A DNA stretch of 12,740 bases from Lachnospiraceae bacterium AM93-12TA (GTDB taxonomy: Bacteria > Bacillota > Clostridia > Lachnospirales > Lachnospiraceae). The position numbers and the translations under genes were made by a program. Shown in pieces: positions 4,814 through 12,652 of this stretch. The notes under the pieces were generated by a model that had not been told where the DNA came from, ran no database searches, and saw only the letters and a program-made list of their open reading frames with translations. Location: positions 55,661 to 68,400 of the forward strand of contig JAQERH010000014.1 in assembly GCA_027698105.1 (NCBI GenBank), read 5' to 3'. Each line of letters starts with the position of its first letter. Positions within the stretch are counted from its first letter, which is position 1.

Positions 4814-5157
4814 CTACACGCGCCTGCCCTCTTCTTGATTCTGGATTCCTCTGCTGCTTTCCCGTTTGCTGGTTCCGGTTACTGAGTACGCAAAATCCTT
4901 TAGACTTAAACTCTCTAGTCAGACTCTTCAACTACGTGATGCTCTTTGCCACAATGTCAAGTGATGAATTCAAAAATGAGCAAAAATAACTCTACTCGTT
5001 TAAGAGGATTAAATGTGGTTCCATAATAAAAAGACCTCCAAGTGCCAGTCTGACGAACAAGCCACTCGGAGGTGCTCAAATGCATAATCATTGTATCAAT
5101 AAATTACTGAATTTAAAATAGGGAATTGTAAAAACAAAAATCTACCACTATTCCGCT
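4814..5157. other. Junction region between prophage remnant and CsoR operon
   Basis: No intact gene. From 4817 to about 4870 the - strand frame of the minor capsid remnant stays open. On the + strand ATG 4939 to TAA 4989 gives 16 protein-like residues (MLFATMSSDEFKNEQK), possibly the tail of a lost gene, unrecognised. The ISL3-type stub at 5034-5121 is listed separately. From 5122 to 5157 the DNA is AT-rich, and no clear terminator for the CsoR operon was found. Confidence 0.5.
5034..5121 (+). mobile_element. ISL3-type insertion sequence stub (transposase start only)
   Basis: ATG (5080-5082), with CGGAGGT seven bases upstream, opens MHNHCINKLLNLK and stops at TAG 5119-5121. This N terminus resembles ISL3-family transposases, which begin with a short helix of the type MHNxxINKLLNLK ahead of a zinc-finger. 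Only 13 codons remain of about 400, so the rest was deleted. Just before it, ACCTCCAAGTG (5034-5044) and CACTCGGAGGT (5063-5073) form an 11-position stem with one mismatch that would hide the ribosome binding site, a known type of translational control in insertion sequences. Terminal repeats and target duplication were not found. Confidence 0.5.
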
Positions 5158-5463
5158 TTATTTCATCATTTTCTGAATGGTTTTGCAAAGTTCTTCTACT
5201 GCTTCCTCTGCATTTCCCGCCTCAATCTGATCAACAACGCAGGTTTTAATATGATTAGACAGAAGCACACGGCTGAAGCTGTTTAGAGCGGCCTGAGCGG
5301 CTGATACCTGCGTCAAAATATCAACACAGTAGCGATCATCCTCCAACATAGCTTTCAAACCTCGGATCTGTCCCTCGATCCGGTTCAGTCGGGTCATTAA
5401 ATCCTTCTGTTCTGTTACATTTCTATGTTTATGTCTTTCTGAACCCTTACAGCACTCCTCCAT
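5158..5463 (-). CDS. csoR: CsoR-type metal-sensing transcriptional repressor (101 aa)
   Basis: All-helical CsoR/RcnR/FrmR-family repressor: LMTRLNRIEGQIRGLKAML (22-40), then DRYCVDIL with Cys46, then LSNHIKTC with His71 and Cys75. Cys-x-His-x3-Cys across these positions is the Cu(I)-binding set of CsoR; RcnR and FrmR types use other residues. The N-terminal MEECCKGSERHKHR adds further Cys and His, which may modify metal binding. I chose ATG 5461-5463, preceded by GGAGAGGAGA; an in-frame ATG at 5533-5535 would add 24 residues and overlap the upstream gene. It is the last gene of an operon with a COG2426 export protein and a zinc-ribbon protein rather than copA/copZ, so the metal and regulated gene are uncertain. 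Confidence 0.85.
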   Translation of the reverse strand: MEECCKGSERHKHRNVTEQKDLMTRLNRIEGQIRGLKAMLEDDRYCVDILTQVSAAQAALNSFSRVLLSNHIKTCVVDQIEAGNAEEAVEELCKTIQKMMK

Positions 5464-5518
5464 CTGTATCTTCTCCTCTCCGCTTCTCCTGCTCTGCTGA
5501 TTGTTATCAGTCCTCTTT

Positions 5519-6025
5519 TTAGCCAAATAATACACCTAAAAGTCCATATGAAACAATACTCATAATGACTGTCGCCAAAATAATTCCCAGGAAAATAGCT
5601 AAAAATGCTTTCTTAAAACGGATGCGGAGCAGCGCCGCAATCAAAGCTCCTGTCCAGGCTCCTGTTCCAGGCAGAGGAATTCCCACAAAAAGCACCAGTC
5701 CCCAGAATTCATAATTTTCAATCTTATCCTTTTTGCTCATTGCCTTATTTTCCAGCCAAAGAGCCGTAGAACGGAATGCCCCTACTGTTTTCATCCACTC
5801 CAGAATCCTGTTAATCAGAAGCAGAATAAACGGGATCGGAAGAATATTTCCGATAATACAGAGGGGAACTGCTGTAGTAATCGGAACATTTAAAAGTGCC
5901 GGGGATGCTGCCAGAAGGCCGCCCCTCAGCTCCAGTATGGGAATCATGGAAATAATAAAAATCACTATTTCTGATGACATAACACCGGACAAAGTCTCGG
6001 TAAACCATTGTACAAGTGCATCCAT
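5519..6025 (-). CDS. COG2426 / 'small multidrug export' membrane protein (168 aa)
   Basis: Integral membrane protein of the Sm_multidrug_ex family. Visible features are an early hydrophobic helix with the motif IPILELRGGL (about 28-37), a central helical pair (LCIIGNILPIPFILLLINRI), a cytoplasmic basic loop with KKDKIENYEFWG, and the family signature GIPLPGTGAWTGALIAALL (about 114-132), then a final hydrophobic stretch. Length is normal for the family. The name is historical; transport substrate is not known. It begins 7 bases after the zinc-ribbon gene and precedes csoR, so all three are probably co-transcribed from 6563-6591, and metal-linked export is a reasonable guess. Confidence 0.8.
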   Translation of the reverse strand: MDALVQWFTETLSGVMSSEIVIFIISMIPILELRGGLLAASPALLNVPITTAVPLCIIGNILPIPFILLLINRILEWMKTVGAFRSTALWLENKAMSKKDKIENYEFWGLVLFVGIPLPGTGAWTGALIAALLRIRFKKAFLAIFLGIILATVIMSIVSYGLLGVLFG

Positions 6026-6032
6026 ATATTAC

Positions 6033-6524
6033 CTACTCCTCTGCTCCGCTGCTTTTCAGAGCGCTGTTTTCTTCTGTCATGAGAACTGCATCTGCCCGTT
6101 CCGCCGGAGATTCTTCCTCCTCAAAAACCACATCATCACCGCCAAAAACATCTTCCGTCTCTTCCTGCTTTAACGGCATCTGTGCCCCGCACTGTCCGCA
6201 GAATGCAGCTCCTTTTTCTACCTTTGCTCCGCACTCTGCACAGATCCTGGTTCCCTCCAGAGCGATAATTTCCTCCTCTAATTCGGAAATTTTTAACAAT
6301 CCTGCACGGATTGTCTCGAAATCTTCCGGATACTCCTCCTCTGCAGACGCCTCGTGCATATCGTAGTATGCCTTTCCAAGATTTATATATGCCTTATTTA
6401 CTTTTTCCTTCTCACTGGACATCTTGCTTTTCAGCTGAAGAATCTCTGTCAGATCCCGCACCTTTGTGGCAGCTTCCCTGCTTTTTCCGCTGATCGCCTT
6501 CCCCAGTTCATCAAAAAATGCCAT
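6033..6524 (-). CDS. Zinc-ribbon protein with N-terminal coiled coil (163 aa)
   Basis: Soluble protein. Residues 1-90 are charged and helical, probably coiled coil (MAFFDELGKAISGKSREAAT and on to ISELEEEIIALEG). Residues 95-112 form a zinc ribbon CAECGAKVEKGAAFCGQC with four cysteines. The last 45 residues are very acidic (EETEDVFGGDDVVFEEEE) and probably unstructured. Start ATG 6522-6524 is preceded by AAAGGAGG at a 7-base spacer; an in-frame ATG eight codons upstream lacks one. Proteins of this layout are common in Firmicutes and have no settled function. First gene of the operon with COG2426 and csoR. Confidence 0.8.
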   Translation of the reverse strand: MAFFDELGKAISGKSREAATKVRDLTEILQLKSKMSSEKEKVNKAYINLGKAYYDMHEASAEEEYPEDFETIRAGLLKISELEEEIIALEGTRICAECGAKVEKGAAFCGQCGAQMPLKQEETEDVFGGDDVVFEEEESPAERADAVLMTEENSALKSSGAEE

Positions 6525-6535
6525 TGCATGCCCTC

Positions 6536-6578
6536 CTTTACAGGCCAAGTATAGTCCTGTTTATTCTACCCTGTAAAG
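6536..6578. repeat. Inverted repeat over the zinc-ribbon operon start site
   Basis: CTTTACAGG (6536-6544) and CCTGTAAAG (6570-6578) are perfect 9-bp inverted arms 25 bases apart. One arm lies in the promoter spacer, the other touches the ribosome binding site. It could be an operator with distant half sites or, if transcription starts upstream of the mapped promoter, a leader hairpin. It does not resemble the GC-rich CsoR operator. Confidence 0.4.
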
Positions 6579-6591
6579 AAGGGAAAGTCAA
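6563..6591 (-). promoter_or_regulatory. Promoter of the zinc-ribbon / COG2426 / csoR operon
   Basis: On the - strand TTGACT (6586-6591), 17 bases, TAGAAT (6563-6568): one mismatch to consensus in each hexamer with ideal spacing. The -35 begins three bases after the stop codon of the ABC permease gene. Confidence 0.75.
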
Positions 6592-6593
6592 TC

Positions 6594-8888
6594 TTAACTA
6601 AAAATATATGCTCCCAGCTGTTCCTCAACCACATCTGGAACACAGCCTTTTGGAAGCTGAAGGCAAATGGAATCCACCTCCCCTGATTTCTCCTTCTGTA
6701 TGTAGACAACAACATCCATCGTCTGCTCTAAACGATTTCTGTACAGAGGATCCTCACTGGTGCCTGCACTGTCTAAAATCTCATTTATCACAGATGGTTC
6801 TGTCACTTCCAGGCATACTCTGGTGTCAGAAAGATAAGTCCGAATCCCCTCGGATGAATACGGTTTAAAGCTGTCTCTGCTGTCAGAATCTATCCACAGT
6901 TCCACTACTGCCCGGTCGATGGAAGCTGTCTTCAAGCTGTCCGCCATTTTTACTCCCGCATCTTTCAAAAGTGATATGGTATGCTGAAAGCCTGGATAAA
7001 CAGGATAGTAGGCAAAATCGTTAAACCTGGTGTAGTCTCCTTTTTCTGCCCGTATCTGATCAATCGTATTCTGCATTTTCTCTGTCTTAAACTGAATGTA
7101 TCCCAAAGGTGCTTCCATTCTTCTCTCGTCTGCAGTCAGCTGAAGAAATTCTTCCTGATAAACGCTTAGCAGCTCTGGAAGTTCTTCTTTTTTCATATCG
7201 ATATGGTTATAGGTATCAAAAACATGGAAATTAGCTCCTGCCAGTTCCTCTTCATCAATGGCAAAAACAGGATAGCTTTCTTTTTTAAAGTCCGTGCTGG
7301 CATAAAGCCGGTCAAAGGATTCTTTCACATCTAACAAATTCAGCCAATATGCCCTCGTAGCCGTCTTTCCATTTTTCAGGTGATACTGAACTACTATCTG
7401 AGCAAACTCTTCAGGATGCTCTGCCGCTGTTTCTGCTGTTGTCTCTTCCTCTCCTCCTTCTACACCCTGAACTGATACCATATCTGTTTCAGCCTCTTTC
7501 TGATACCTTGCCTTCTTTTCGGAAATTCCAGCCTCTGCAATCTCCAGAACTGCTTCAACTGTCTCTTCCTCTGAAATTTCCATTTCCTTTAAAATCTCAT
7601 ACTCTCCTGGCTCGTTTCCTGTTATATAAATCTGCCCTTCATCTCCCTGTTCTGTTCCTATCACCGTCCGATCCTGAGTCAGGTTTTCATACAGCAGATA
7701 GCTGCTAACTCCTATTGACTCTATCTCCTCCTGTTTTGGAAGATAGCTGTCATATCCAGTTAAATCGAAGAAAAACACGCTGAATACACCAAGAGATACC
7801 ACAGCTCCGGCAATCGTTCCCTTCCAGCCTGCAAAAGCCTGCTTTACATCAAAATGGTAAATCATCTCTATCACACATGCAGAGACAAGAACACCGCAGA
7901 CAATTCCAAAAAGTCCCCAGGAAAAGCTTCTTCTCAGCTCATAGAAAAACAGGCTGAAACCCAGAGCGCAGGGAACTGTAAGAGCCATTTTAATCAACGG
8001 CTGGCTCAAAGGAAACGCCATCGCTCTTCCTGCTGCCTCTGATGGCCTCTTTCTGTACAAAAGCAGGGCTGCAGCACAGACAGCAGCTCCTGCTGCTAAA
8101 GCTTCCACTGCTTTAATCGCTGTGCCGGTACCAGCTGTCCAGTAAAAAAAGACAGGGGATGTATTTGGAATAGACAACCAGTTTAAAATCCCTTCCGCCT
8201 GGTAGAAAGAAGAAAAATAAACCTGACAGTATGTTCGAACTACAAAAACAGTCAGAGGTCCCCAAAAGAAAAACACAAAAACACCCAGAATACTGACAAC
8301 TATATTTCCAGTCAGAACAGCTGCCGCTGATGCAGTGCTGTAGCAAAGGATATAAAAGGACATTGCCTGTAATACACCTTTTATCAAGGTTCCCCATTCT
8401 ACAGAATATGGCATCACTTTCACCTGAATCAGCAGTCCCGCCGATAACAGTCCTACCATATAAGGTACTGCTACATACAAAATTCCTCCGATATAGGAAA
8501 CTGCAAACAGAATTTCCCGTTTAACCGGAAGACTGTGAAAAAAATCCGTCTTTTTTCTGGAATGAAGAAACGAAAATTGTGCCAGCCCCCCGATTGCTGC
8601 AGCAATGGGAATCATCCACAGAAGCAGAGGTCCTGTCGGAGATATCCAGTCATGAAATTCCTCAATCAGCTTCTGGCTTGCCATATTTCGGCACATCTCC
8701 ACAGTCAAAAGCCCTGCGGAACGTTCTGCCTGTGCTGTAATCTGCCCCATATCCAGGAATGAACCCGCCATCAACGCCGCTGCTACTGGAAATGCGAAAA
8801 AAGAAACAAGACATGCCAGAGCAATCAGCCAGATACGCTGCTTTGTCTGTTCACGCAGAAGTTTAAAAAATGAGTTTTTTGATGTCAT
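6594..8888 (-). CDS. ABC transporter permease with large C-terminal extracellular domain (764 aa)
   Basis: Membrane part of the ABC transporter encoded with the upstream ATPase. Around nine hydrophobic segments lie in the first half (about 19-43, 84-106, 124-155, 170-194, 196-218, 260-278, 300-317, 323-345, 356-376). RKKTDFFHSLPVKRE (111-125) is a cytoplasmic motif common to this permease type. Residues 380-764 are soluble, acidic and probably outside the cell, including a Glu-rich stretch before TAETAAEHPEEF; in many clostridial relatives this part is called DUF6449. Start ATG 8886-8888 is set by GGAGGT eight bases upstream, which lies inside the alternative seven-codon extension. It overlaps the ATPase gene by 26 bases, so translation is coupled. 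Substrate unknown; related YtrA-type systems respond to cell-envelope stress. Confidence 0.8.
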   Translation of the reverse strand: MTSKNSFFKLLREQTKQRIWLIALACLVSFFAFPVAAALMAGSFLDMGQITAQAERSAGLLTVEMCRNMASQKLIEEFHDWISPTGPLLLWMIPIAAAIGGLAQFSFLHSRKKTDFFHSLPVKREILFAVSYIGGILYVAVPYMVGLLSAGLLIQVKVMPYSVEWGTLIKGVLQAMSFYILCYSTASAAAVLTGNIVVSILGVFVFFFWGPLTVFVVRTYCQVYFSSFYQAEGILNWLSIPNTSPVFFYWTAGTGTAIKAVEALAAGAAVCAAALLLYRKRPSEAAGRAMAFPLSQPLIKMALTVPCALGFSLFFYELRRSFSWGLFGIVCGVLVSACVIEMIYHFDVKQAFAGWKGTIAGAVVSLGVFSVFFFDLTGYDSYLPKQEEIESIGVSSYLLYENLTQDRTVIGTEQGDEGQIYITGNEPGEYEILKEMEISEEETVEAVLEIAEAGISEKKARYQKEAETDMVSVQGVEGGEEETTAETAAEHPEEFAQIVVQYHLKNGKTATRAYWLNLLDVKESFDRLYASTDFKKESYPVFAIDEEELAGANFHVFDTYNHIDMKKEELPELLSVYQEEFLQLTADERRMEAPLGYIQFKTEKMQNTIDQIRAEKGDYTRFNDFAYYPVYPGFQHTISLLKDAGVKMADSLKTASIDRAVVELWIDSDSRDSFKPYSSEGIRTYLSDTRVCLEVTEPSVINEILDSAGTSEDPLYRNRLEQTMDVVVYIQKEKSGEVDSICLQLPKGCVPDVVEEQLGAYIFS

Positions 8889-9762
8889 AACCGGCCACCT
8901 CCGTTTCACTGATAAAAATTTCTTCTAATGTAAGGGGAAGCATTTCAAAAAATACCGGCCGATAGAACTGCATCTGCTTTTCTATCTCCTCCCTCTTCCC
9001 CTTCACAGTCAATGTGAACAGGCTGCCTCTTTTTTCTGTTCTGACAATTTCCAGCCCGCGCATCTGCTCCAGTTCCATTCCTGGGCACAAAACACACTGA
9101 ACCTTGTGAATGTTCATTTTCATATCATCCAGATCCTTAGACAGCAGAATTCCTCCTTTGTGCAGAATTCCCACATGATCACAGATATCCTCCAACTCTC
9201 TCAGGTTGTGGGATGCAATGACCGGCGTCAGCTTCCTCGTCTCCATATCGTTTGCAAACAGTCTCTTTACAGCCTGGCGCATGACCGGATCCAGACCATC
9301 AAAGGTTTCATCGCAAAATAAGTATTCTGTGCCTGCACAGATTCCCAGGAGAACAGAAAGCTGCTTTTTCATTCCTTTTGAAAAAGTAGATATTTTTCTT
9401 TTTCTCTCCAAGCCAAAGCTGTCCAGAAGATCATAAAAACGCTTTTTATCGAACGCCGGATAAATAGAGCTGTAAAATACGGCCATTCCCTCAGGGGATG
9501 AATTTCCCAGAAAATGCTGCTCATCTGAAATATAAAAAAAACGGGCTTTTGCCGTAGGATTTTCAAACACCGGCTCTCCATCAAGGCTGATGCTTCCCTC
9601 ATCCGGCTTCAGAATTCCTGCTGCCATTCTGAGGAAGGTACTTTTTCCAGCTCCATTGGTACCAATCAGTCCGAATACAGTTCCTTCTTTGATTTCTGCA
9701 TTGATGTGATCCACTGCCACAGTTTTTCCGTAATACTTCGTCAGGTTTACCGCCTCAATCAT
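8863..9762 (-). CDS. ABC transporter ATP-binding protein (299 aa)
   Basis: Complete ABC ATPase: Walker A GTNGAGKST (34-42), signature FSKGMKKQL (127-135), Walker B EYLFCDE with D151 and E152, D-loop FDGLD, and switch histidine H185 in IASHNL. The last ~90 residues are an accessory C-terminal part. Length and form match the YtrB-like ATPases of GntR-linked transporters. ATG 9760-9762 follows GGGGGAGGG at a normal distance; an upstream in-frame ATG inside the regulator gene is disfavoured. It overlaps the regulator by 8 bases and the permease by 26, a tight three-gene unit. As a dimer it would power the downstream permease. Confidence 0.9.
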   Translation of the reverse strand: MIEAVNLTKYYGKTVAVDHINAEIKEGTVFGLIGTNGAGKSTFLRMAAGILKPDEGSISLDGEPVFENPTAKARFFYISDEQHFLGNSSPEGMAVFYSSIYPAFDKKRFYDLLDSFGLERKRKISTFSKGMKKQLSVLLGICAGTEYLFCDETFDGLDPVMRQAVKRLFANDMETRKLTPVIASHNLRELEDICDHVGILHKGGILLSKDLDDMKMNIHKVQCVLCPGMELEQMRGLEIVRTEKRGSLFTLTVKGKREEIEKQMQFYRPVFFEMLPLTLEEIFISETEVAGYDIKKLIF

Positions 9763-10156
9763 GCTGCTTCCCTCCCCCTTCTTCTGGTTTTTTCTTTTTT
9801 CCATACATCTGAATCACTGCCTCCTGAAATTCCAGCATGGTAACACCGGCTGCTTCTGCTTTTTCCACCAGAACTTCCAGACTTTTAAAAACCTCCTGTC
9901 GGTTTTTCTCTCTGATTTTGTGATTTTCTGCCACATAGCTCCCTTTGCCTTTTACAGAATAGATATATCCCTGTCGTTCCAGCTCCACATACGCCCTCTG
10001 AATGGTGTTTGGGTTAATAGCCAGGTCTGTAGCCAAATTTCTCACAGAGGGAAGCTGACTGTCCTGAGGCAGAATGCCCCTTATCATCAGATCTGCCATT
10101 TTTTCCACTACCTGCTCATAAATGGGACGGCGATCTCTGTAATCAATTAGAATCAT
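9755..10156 (-). CDS. GntR-family regulator, YtrA subfamily (133 aa)
   Basis: Short GntR repressor. N-terminal winged helix: MILIDYRDRRPIYEQVVEKM, then ILPQDSQLPSVRNLATDLAI and NPNTIQRAYVELERQGYIYS (about residues 29-68), followed by KGKGSYVAENHK. The C-terminal part is only about 50 helical residues, as in YtrA members, which lack the large effector domain of other GntR proteins. First gene of the ABC operon; the start codon has AAAGGAGGG just upstream. The perfect palindrome at 10194-10220 downstream of its promoter is the expected binding site, so it probably represses its own operon until an envelope-related signal appears. The signal cannot be read from sequence. Confidence 0.88.
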   Translation of the reverse strand: MILIDYRDRRPIYEQVVEKMADLMIRGILPQDSQLPSVRNLATDLAINPNTIQRAYVELERQGYIYSVKGKGSYVAENHKIREKNRQEVFKSLEVLVEKAEAAGVTMLEFQEAVIQMYGKKKKPEEGGGKQHD

Positions 10157-10193
10157 ACACCCTCCTTTCTGGTCTCTCCTGCTGCCATGTATT

Positions 10194-10220
10194 AACTGTA
10201 TTAGCTATATTAATACAGTT
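10194..10220. promoter_or_regulatory. Palindromic operator for the GntR/YtrA regulator
   Basis: AACTGTATTA (10194-10203) and TAATACAGTT (10211-10220) are perfect inverted arms with a 7-base spacer. It covers the expected transcription start, immediately downstream of the -10, so bound regulator would block the promoter. TGTATTA/TAATACA half-sites are like those known for YtrA-type regulators. Confidence 0.8.
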
Positions 10221-10222
10221 GG

Positions 10223-10251
10223 AGCATATCATACAAAGGTCAGACTGTCAA
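10223..10251 (-). promoter_or_regulatory. Promoter of the GntR-ABC operon
   Basis: On the - strand a perfect TTGACA (10246-10251), 17 bases, then TATGCT (10223-10228). Transcription would start near 10216, inside the palindrome. Confidence 0.75.
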
Positions 10252-10285
10252 TCACGGCTATGAAATGTAAGAAATCTGTAAGTTT

Positions 10286-11047
10286 TTAAAATTCTGTCAT
10301 ATAGAGACGAAACCGCAGAGGAAGATGACTGTTCTGGCATGTCCTGTTTTCTCTCTCCCTGATAGAAACAGAGCTGTGAAATATTCGCCACAGTTCTTCG
10401 TATTCTCCCTCCGCTTTCTGTCCAGAAAGATAGGTTCTCAATTTTTGGGGCAATTCTGACAGAATCACAAATCCACGGCCAGGTTCATGAAGAGCTGCAC
10501 TGCCCCTGCTTTCATCTAAAATAAGCCAGCGCTCCCCTGACATTCGCTCCGAAAAGTGATTTGCCACGAGGCTGAGCACATCGTGTTCCGGCCGCATCAC
10601 CGCTGCTAACAGTCCTGCAGACTGCTCTGAAAAGCGCAGAAACCCCGTCAGCAGGTGAGCTTCATTGGCAACCTGCCGGTTCATGCTGAATACAGCATAT
10701 ACATCCGGATCCCGAAGCATAGTTACGATCTTAGAACCTGACTGAAATCCTTTGACCAGGAAACGGTAAATCTGATCCGCCCTGCCTTCTTCACTGCTCA
10801 GGGACGCCCTGTAAATCCAGGCATATGCCTCCTGTGAAATCTTTCTTCTCACTGCCTCAGCTGTCTTTTTTATCTTCCATAAAGCATCCTCTGTCTCCCT
10901 GTACTGCGCAAACATCTGCATCGTCTGATTTTGCTGTTCTTTTCTGGTCATGAGTTTGACATTGTCATGCCCCAGTCCGCTCATCCATGCATCATATACG
11001 CCGCAGAGAATGCTGTTAAATTCATCTCCACACACAAAAATGGTCAT
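10286..11047 (-). CDS. TIGR03915 / DUF4130-type putative DNA metabolism protein (253 aa)
   Basis: Partner protein of the radical-SAM gene upstream. The N terminus MTIFVCGDEFNSILCGVYDAW is typical of the family, with later motifs VANEAHLLTGFLRFSE (125-140), ADQIYRFLVKGFQSG and FSERMSGERWLILDESR (165-181). In other bacteria this domain is fused to a uracil-DNA-glycosylase-like domain and is nearly always beside a TIGR03916 radical-SAM gene; its activity has not, to my knowledge, been shown. It starts 19 bases after the radical-SAM stop, with AAAGGAAAG before the ATG. Length is normal, and no catalytic motif can be assigned from sequence alone. Confidence 0.85.
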   Translation of the reverse strand: MTIFVCGDEFNSILCGVYDAWMSGLGHDNVKLMTRKEQQNQTMQMFAQYRETEDALWKIKKTAEAVRRKISQEAYAWIYRASLSSEEGRADQIYRFLVKGFQSGSKIVTMLRDPDVYAVFSMNRQVANEAHLLTGFLRFSEQSAGLLAAVMRPEHDVLSLVANHFSERMSGERWLILDESRGSAALHEPGRGFVILSELPQKLRTYLSGQKAEGEYEELWRIFHSSVSIRERENRTCQNSHLPLRFRLYMTEF

Positions 11048-11066
11048 CTGTTTCTTTCCTTTCTTT

Positions 11067-12575
11067 CTATAGCTGTCCTGTCAGAAGAGCTCCTTTCTCT
11101 TCTTCCGGCAGCGCTGCCTGCATATGAAAATCGTCGAACAGAGACAGCTGGCGATACATATCTCTCTGTTCCAGATCCCACACCTTTCTTCGCTCCTCCC
11201 CTACTATGCATCCTGTAATAAAATCCTCATTCATGGAAACTGGATACATCATCCGCCCTGAGCAGGTGATAAAATAAACGGCCCGTTTCATAACGACTCC
11301 CATTTTTTTCAGATCTTCAAACCGCAGAGCTGCTTCCTTTCTGGCTTTCACAATTCTGACTGCTGATTTCACTCCGATTCCTGGCACTCTCAGAAGCTCT
11401 CCGTAAGGCGCAGTGTTAATCTCCACTGGAAAACGCCCCAGATTTCTCACTGCCCAGTCACACTTCGGATCTAAAAGCACATTAAAATTCGGTTTTTCCT
11501 CTGAGAGGAGCTCAGATGCCCGAAAACCATAGTAGCGCATCAGCCAGTCTGCCTGATAGAGTCTATGCTCCCGCAAAAGAGGCGGTCCCCCCGGAAGAAC
11601 AGGAAGGCTGCTGTCCTCATTGACCGGGACAAAGGCCGAATAAAATACTCTCTTCAGGCCAAAATTCTGATACAGCGCCTCAGCCACAGACACCATCTGA
11701 AAATCGCTTTCAGGTGTAGCTCCTACTATCATCTGAGTGCTCTGACCTCCTGGAACAAACACAGGCCTGCCCGCTGTACTTCTCCCCAGCCCATAATTTC
11801 CATAAGAAGATTTACCCGGAATCACACTGGGGCTCTTTTTACTGTCCTTTCTGTTCTGTCCTTCAAAATCAGGCAGACTGCCGGAAACACTGCGGTCTGG
11901 GGCAGAAAGAAGAGAATCTGTCAGTCCCTTTTTTTCCAAAAGGCCTTCCTGTGCAATCTGCTTCACAATTCCTCTCTGAATCTGACGCATCGGAGTCAGA
12001 ATCTTTTCCCTCGTCTTTCCGGGGGCCAACTTTTTCAATCCTTCCGCTGTGGGAAGCTCCAGATTCACGCTCATACGATCCGCAAAAAAGCCTGCTGCCT
12101 CTATCAGCTCCGGAGATGCGCCTGGAATCGCCTTTAAATGGATATAGCCCTGAAATTGATGCTCCAGGCGAAGACTCTTTACCACAGCAAGCATCTGCTC
12201 CATCGTATGATCTGGAGAATCCTGAATTCCCGAACTTAAAAACAACCCCTCAATGTAGTTTCTTTTGTAGAATTCCATCGTGAGCCTGCACACCTCTTCT
12301 GGTGTAAAAGCAGTGCGCAGCGTGTCATTAGACCGCCGGTTAATGCAGTATTTGCAGTCATAGATGCACTGATTGGTAAGCAGAATTTTAAGAAGGGAAA
12401 TACATCTCCCATCTGACGAAAAGCTGTGGCATATCCCTGCCTCATGAGCACTTCCCAGCTGTCCCTGCTTCCCTCTTCTGCTCACGCCGCTGGATGTGCA
12501 GGCCGCATCATACTTCGCTGCATCTGAAAGAATTTTCAGCTTTTCCTGTATCCCAAGGTTTTCCTGTATCAGCAT
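11067..12575 (-). CDS. Radical-SAM putative DNA modification/repair protein (TIGR03916 type, 502 aa)
   Basis: Radical-SAM enzyme: the iron-sulfur motif CIYDCKYC (Cys70, Cys74, Cys77) follows ILLTNQ, then LFLSSGI (111-117) and LKAIPGA (148-154). A Ser-rich linker (about 212-268) precedes VPGGQSTQMIVGATPESD (274-291), a family hallmark. RVPGIGVKSAVRIVKAR (396-412) is a helix-hairpin-helix DNA-binding motif. Near the C terminus YRQLSLFDDF contains QLSLF (476-480), the canonical beta-clamp-binding pentapeptide. Start ATG 12573-12575 is chosen because GGAGGG lies seven bases upstream; an in-frame ATG five codons earlier lacks a site. Two LexA boxes flank the promoter. The likely role is repair or modification of damaged DNA bases at the replisome with the TIGR03915 partner; the substrate is unknown. 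Confidence 0.88.
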   Translation of the reverse strand: MLIQENLGIQEKLKILSDAAKYDAACTSSGVSRRGKQGQLGSAHEAGICHSFSSDGRCISLLKILLTNQCIYDCKYCINRRSNDTLRTAFTPEEVCRLTMEFYKRNYIEGLFLSSGIQDSPDHTMEQMLAVVKSLRLEHQFQGYIHLKAIPGASPELIEAAGFFADRMSVNLELPTAEGLKKLAPGKTREKILTPMRQIQRGIVKQIAQEGLLEKKGLTDSLLSAPDRSVSGSLPDFEGQNRKDSKKSPSVIPGKSSYGNYGLGRSTAGRPVFVPGGQSTQMIVGATPESDFQMVSVAEALYQNFGLKRVFYSAFVPVNEDSSLPVLPGGPPLLREHRLYQADWLMRYYGFRASELLSEEKPNFNVLLDPKCDWAVRNLGRFPVEINTAPYGELLRVPGIGVKSAVRIVKARKEAALRFEDLKKMGVVMKRAVYFITCSGRMMYPVSMNEDFITGCIVGEERRKVWDLEQRDMYRQLSLFDDFHMQAALPEEEKGALLTGQL

Positions 12576-12601
12576 CTGTTTTCCCTCCATTACAATTATA
12601 T

Positions 12602-12615
12602 AGAACGTATGTTCT
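12602..12615. promoter_or_regulatory. LexA (SOS) box, perfect
   Basis: AGAACGTATGTTCT is a perfect palindrome matching the Gram-positive LexA core GAAC-N4-GTTC. It lies just downstream of the -10 element, over the start site, where bound LexA would block transcription of the radical-SAM operon. Confidence 0.85.
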
Positions 12616-12616
12616 C

Positions 12617-12645
12617 ATTTTATCATAAGCTCAAAAAAACTGCAA
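12617..12645 (-). promoter_or_regulatory. Promoter of the radical-SAM operon
   Basis: On the - strand TTGCAG (12640-12645), 17 bases, TAAAAT (12617-12622). It sits between the two LexA boxes. Confidence 0.7.
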
Positions 12646-12652
12646 GTTTTTC

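Noticed and set aside
5464..5535. 24-residue N-terminal extension of CsoR
   Set aside because: It overlaps the end of the COG2426 gene, is not part of the CsoR fold, and a purine-rich binding site precedes the ATG at 5461-5463.
6536..6578. Inverted repeat as terminator of the ABC operon
   Set aside because: There is no T run on either strand and the 25-base loop is long; it overlaps a good promoter instead.
8889..8909. Seven-codon upstream start for the ABC permease
   Set aside because: The Shine-Dalgarno sequence GGAGGT lies inside this extension and serves the ATG at 8886-8888.
11565..12283. Long + strand open frames (190 and 110 codons) opposite the radical-SAM gene
   Set aside because: No family resemblance and composition typical of an antisense shadow; the - strand gene has clear motifs throughout.
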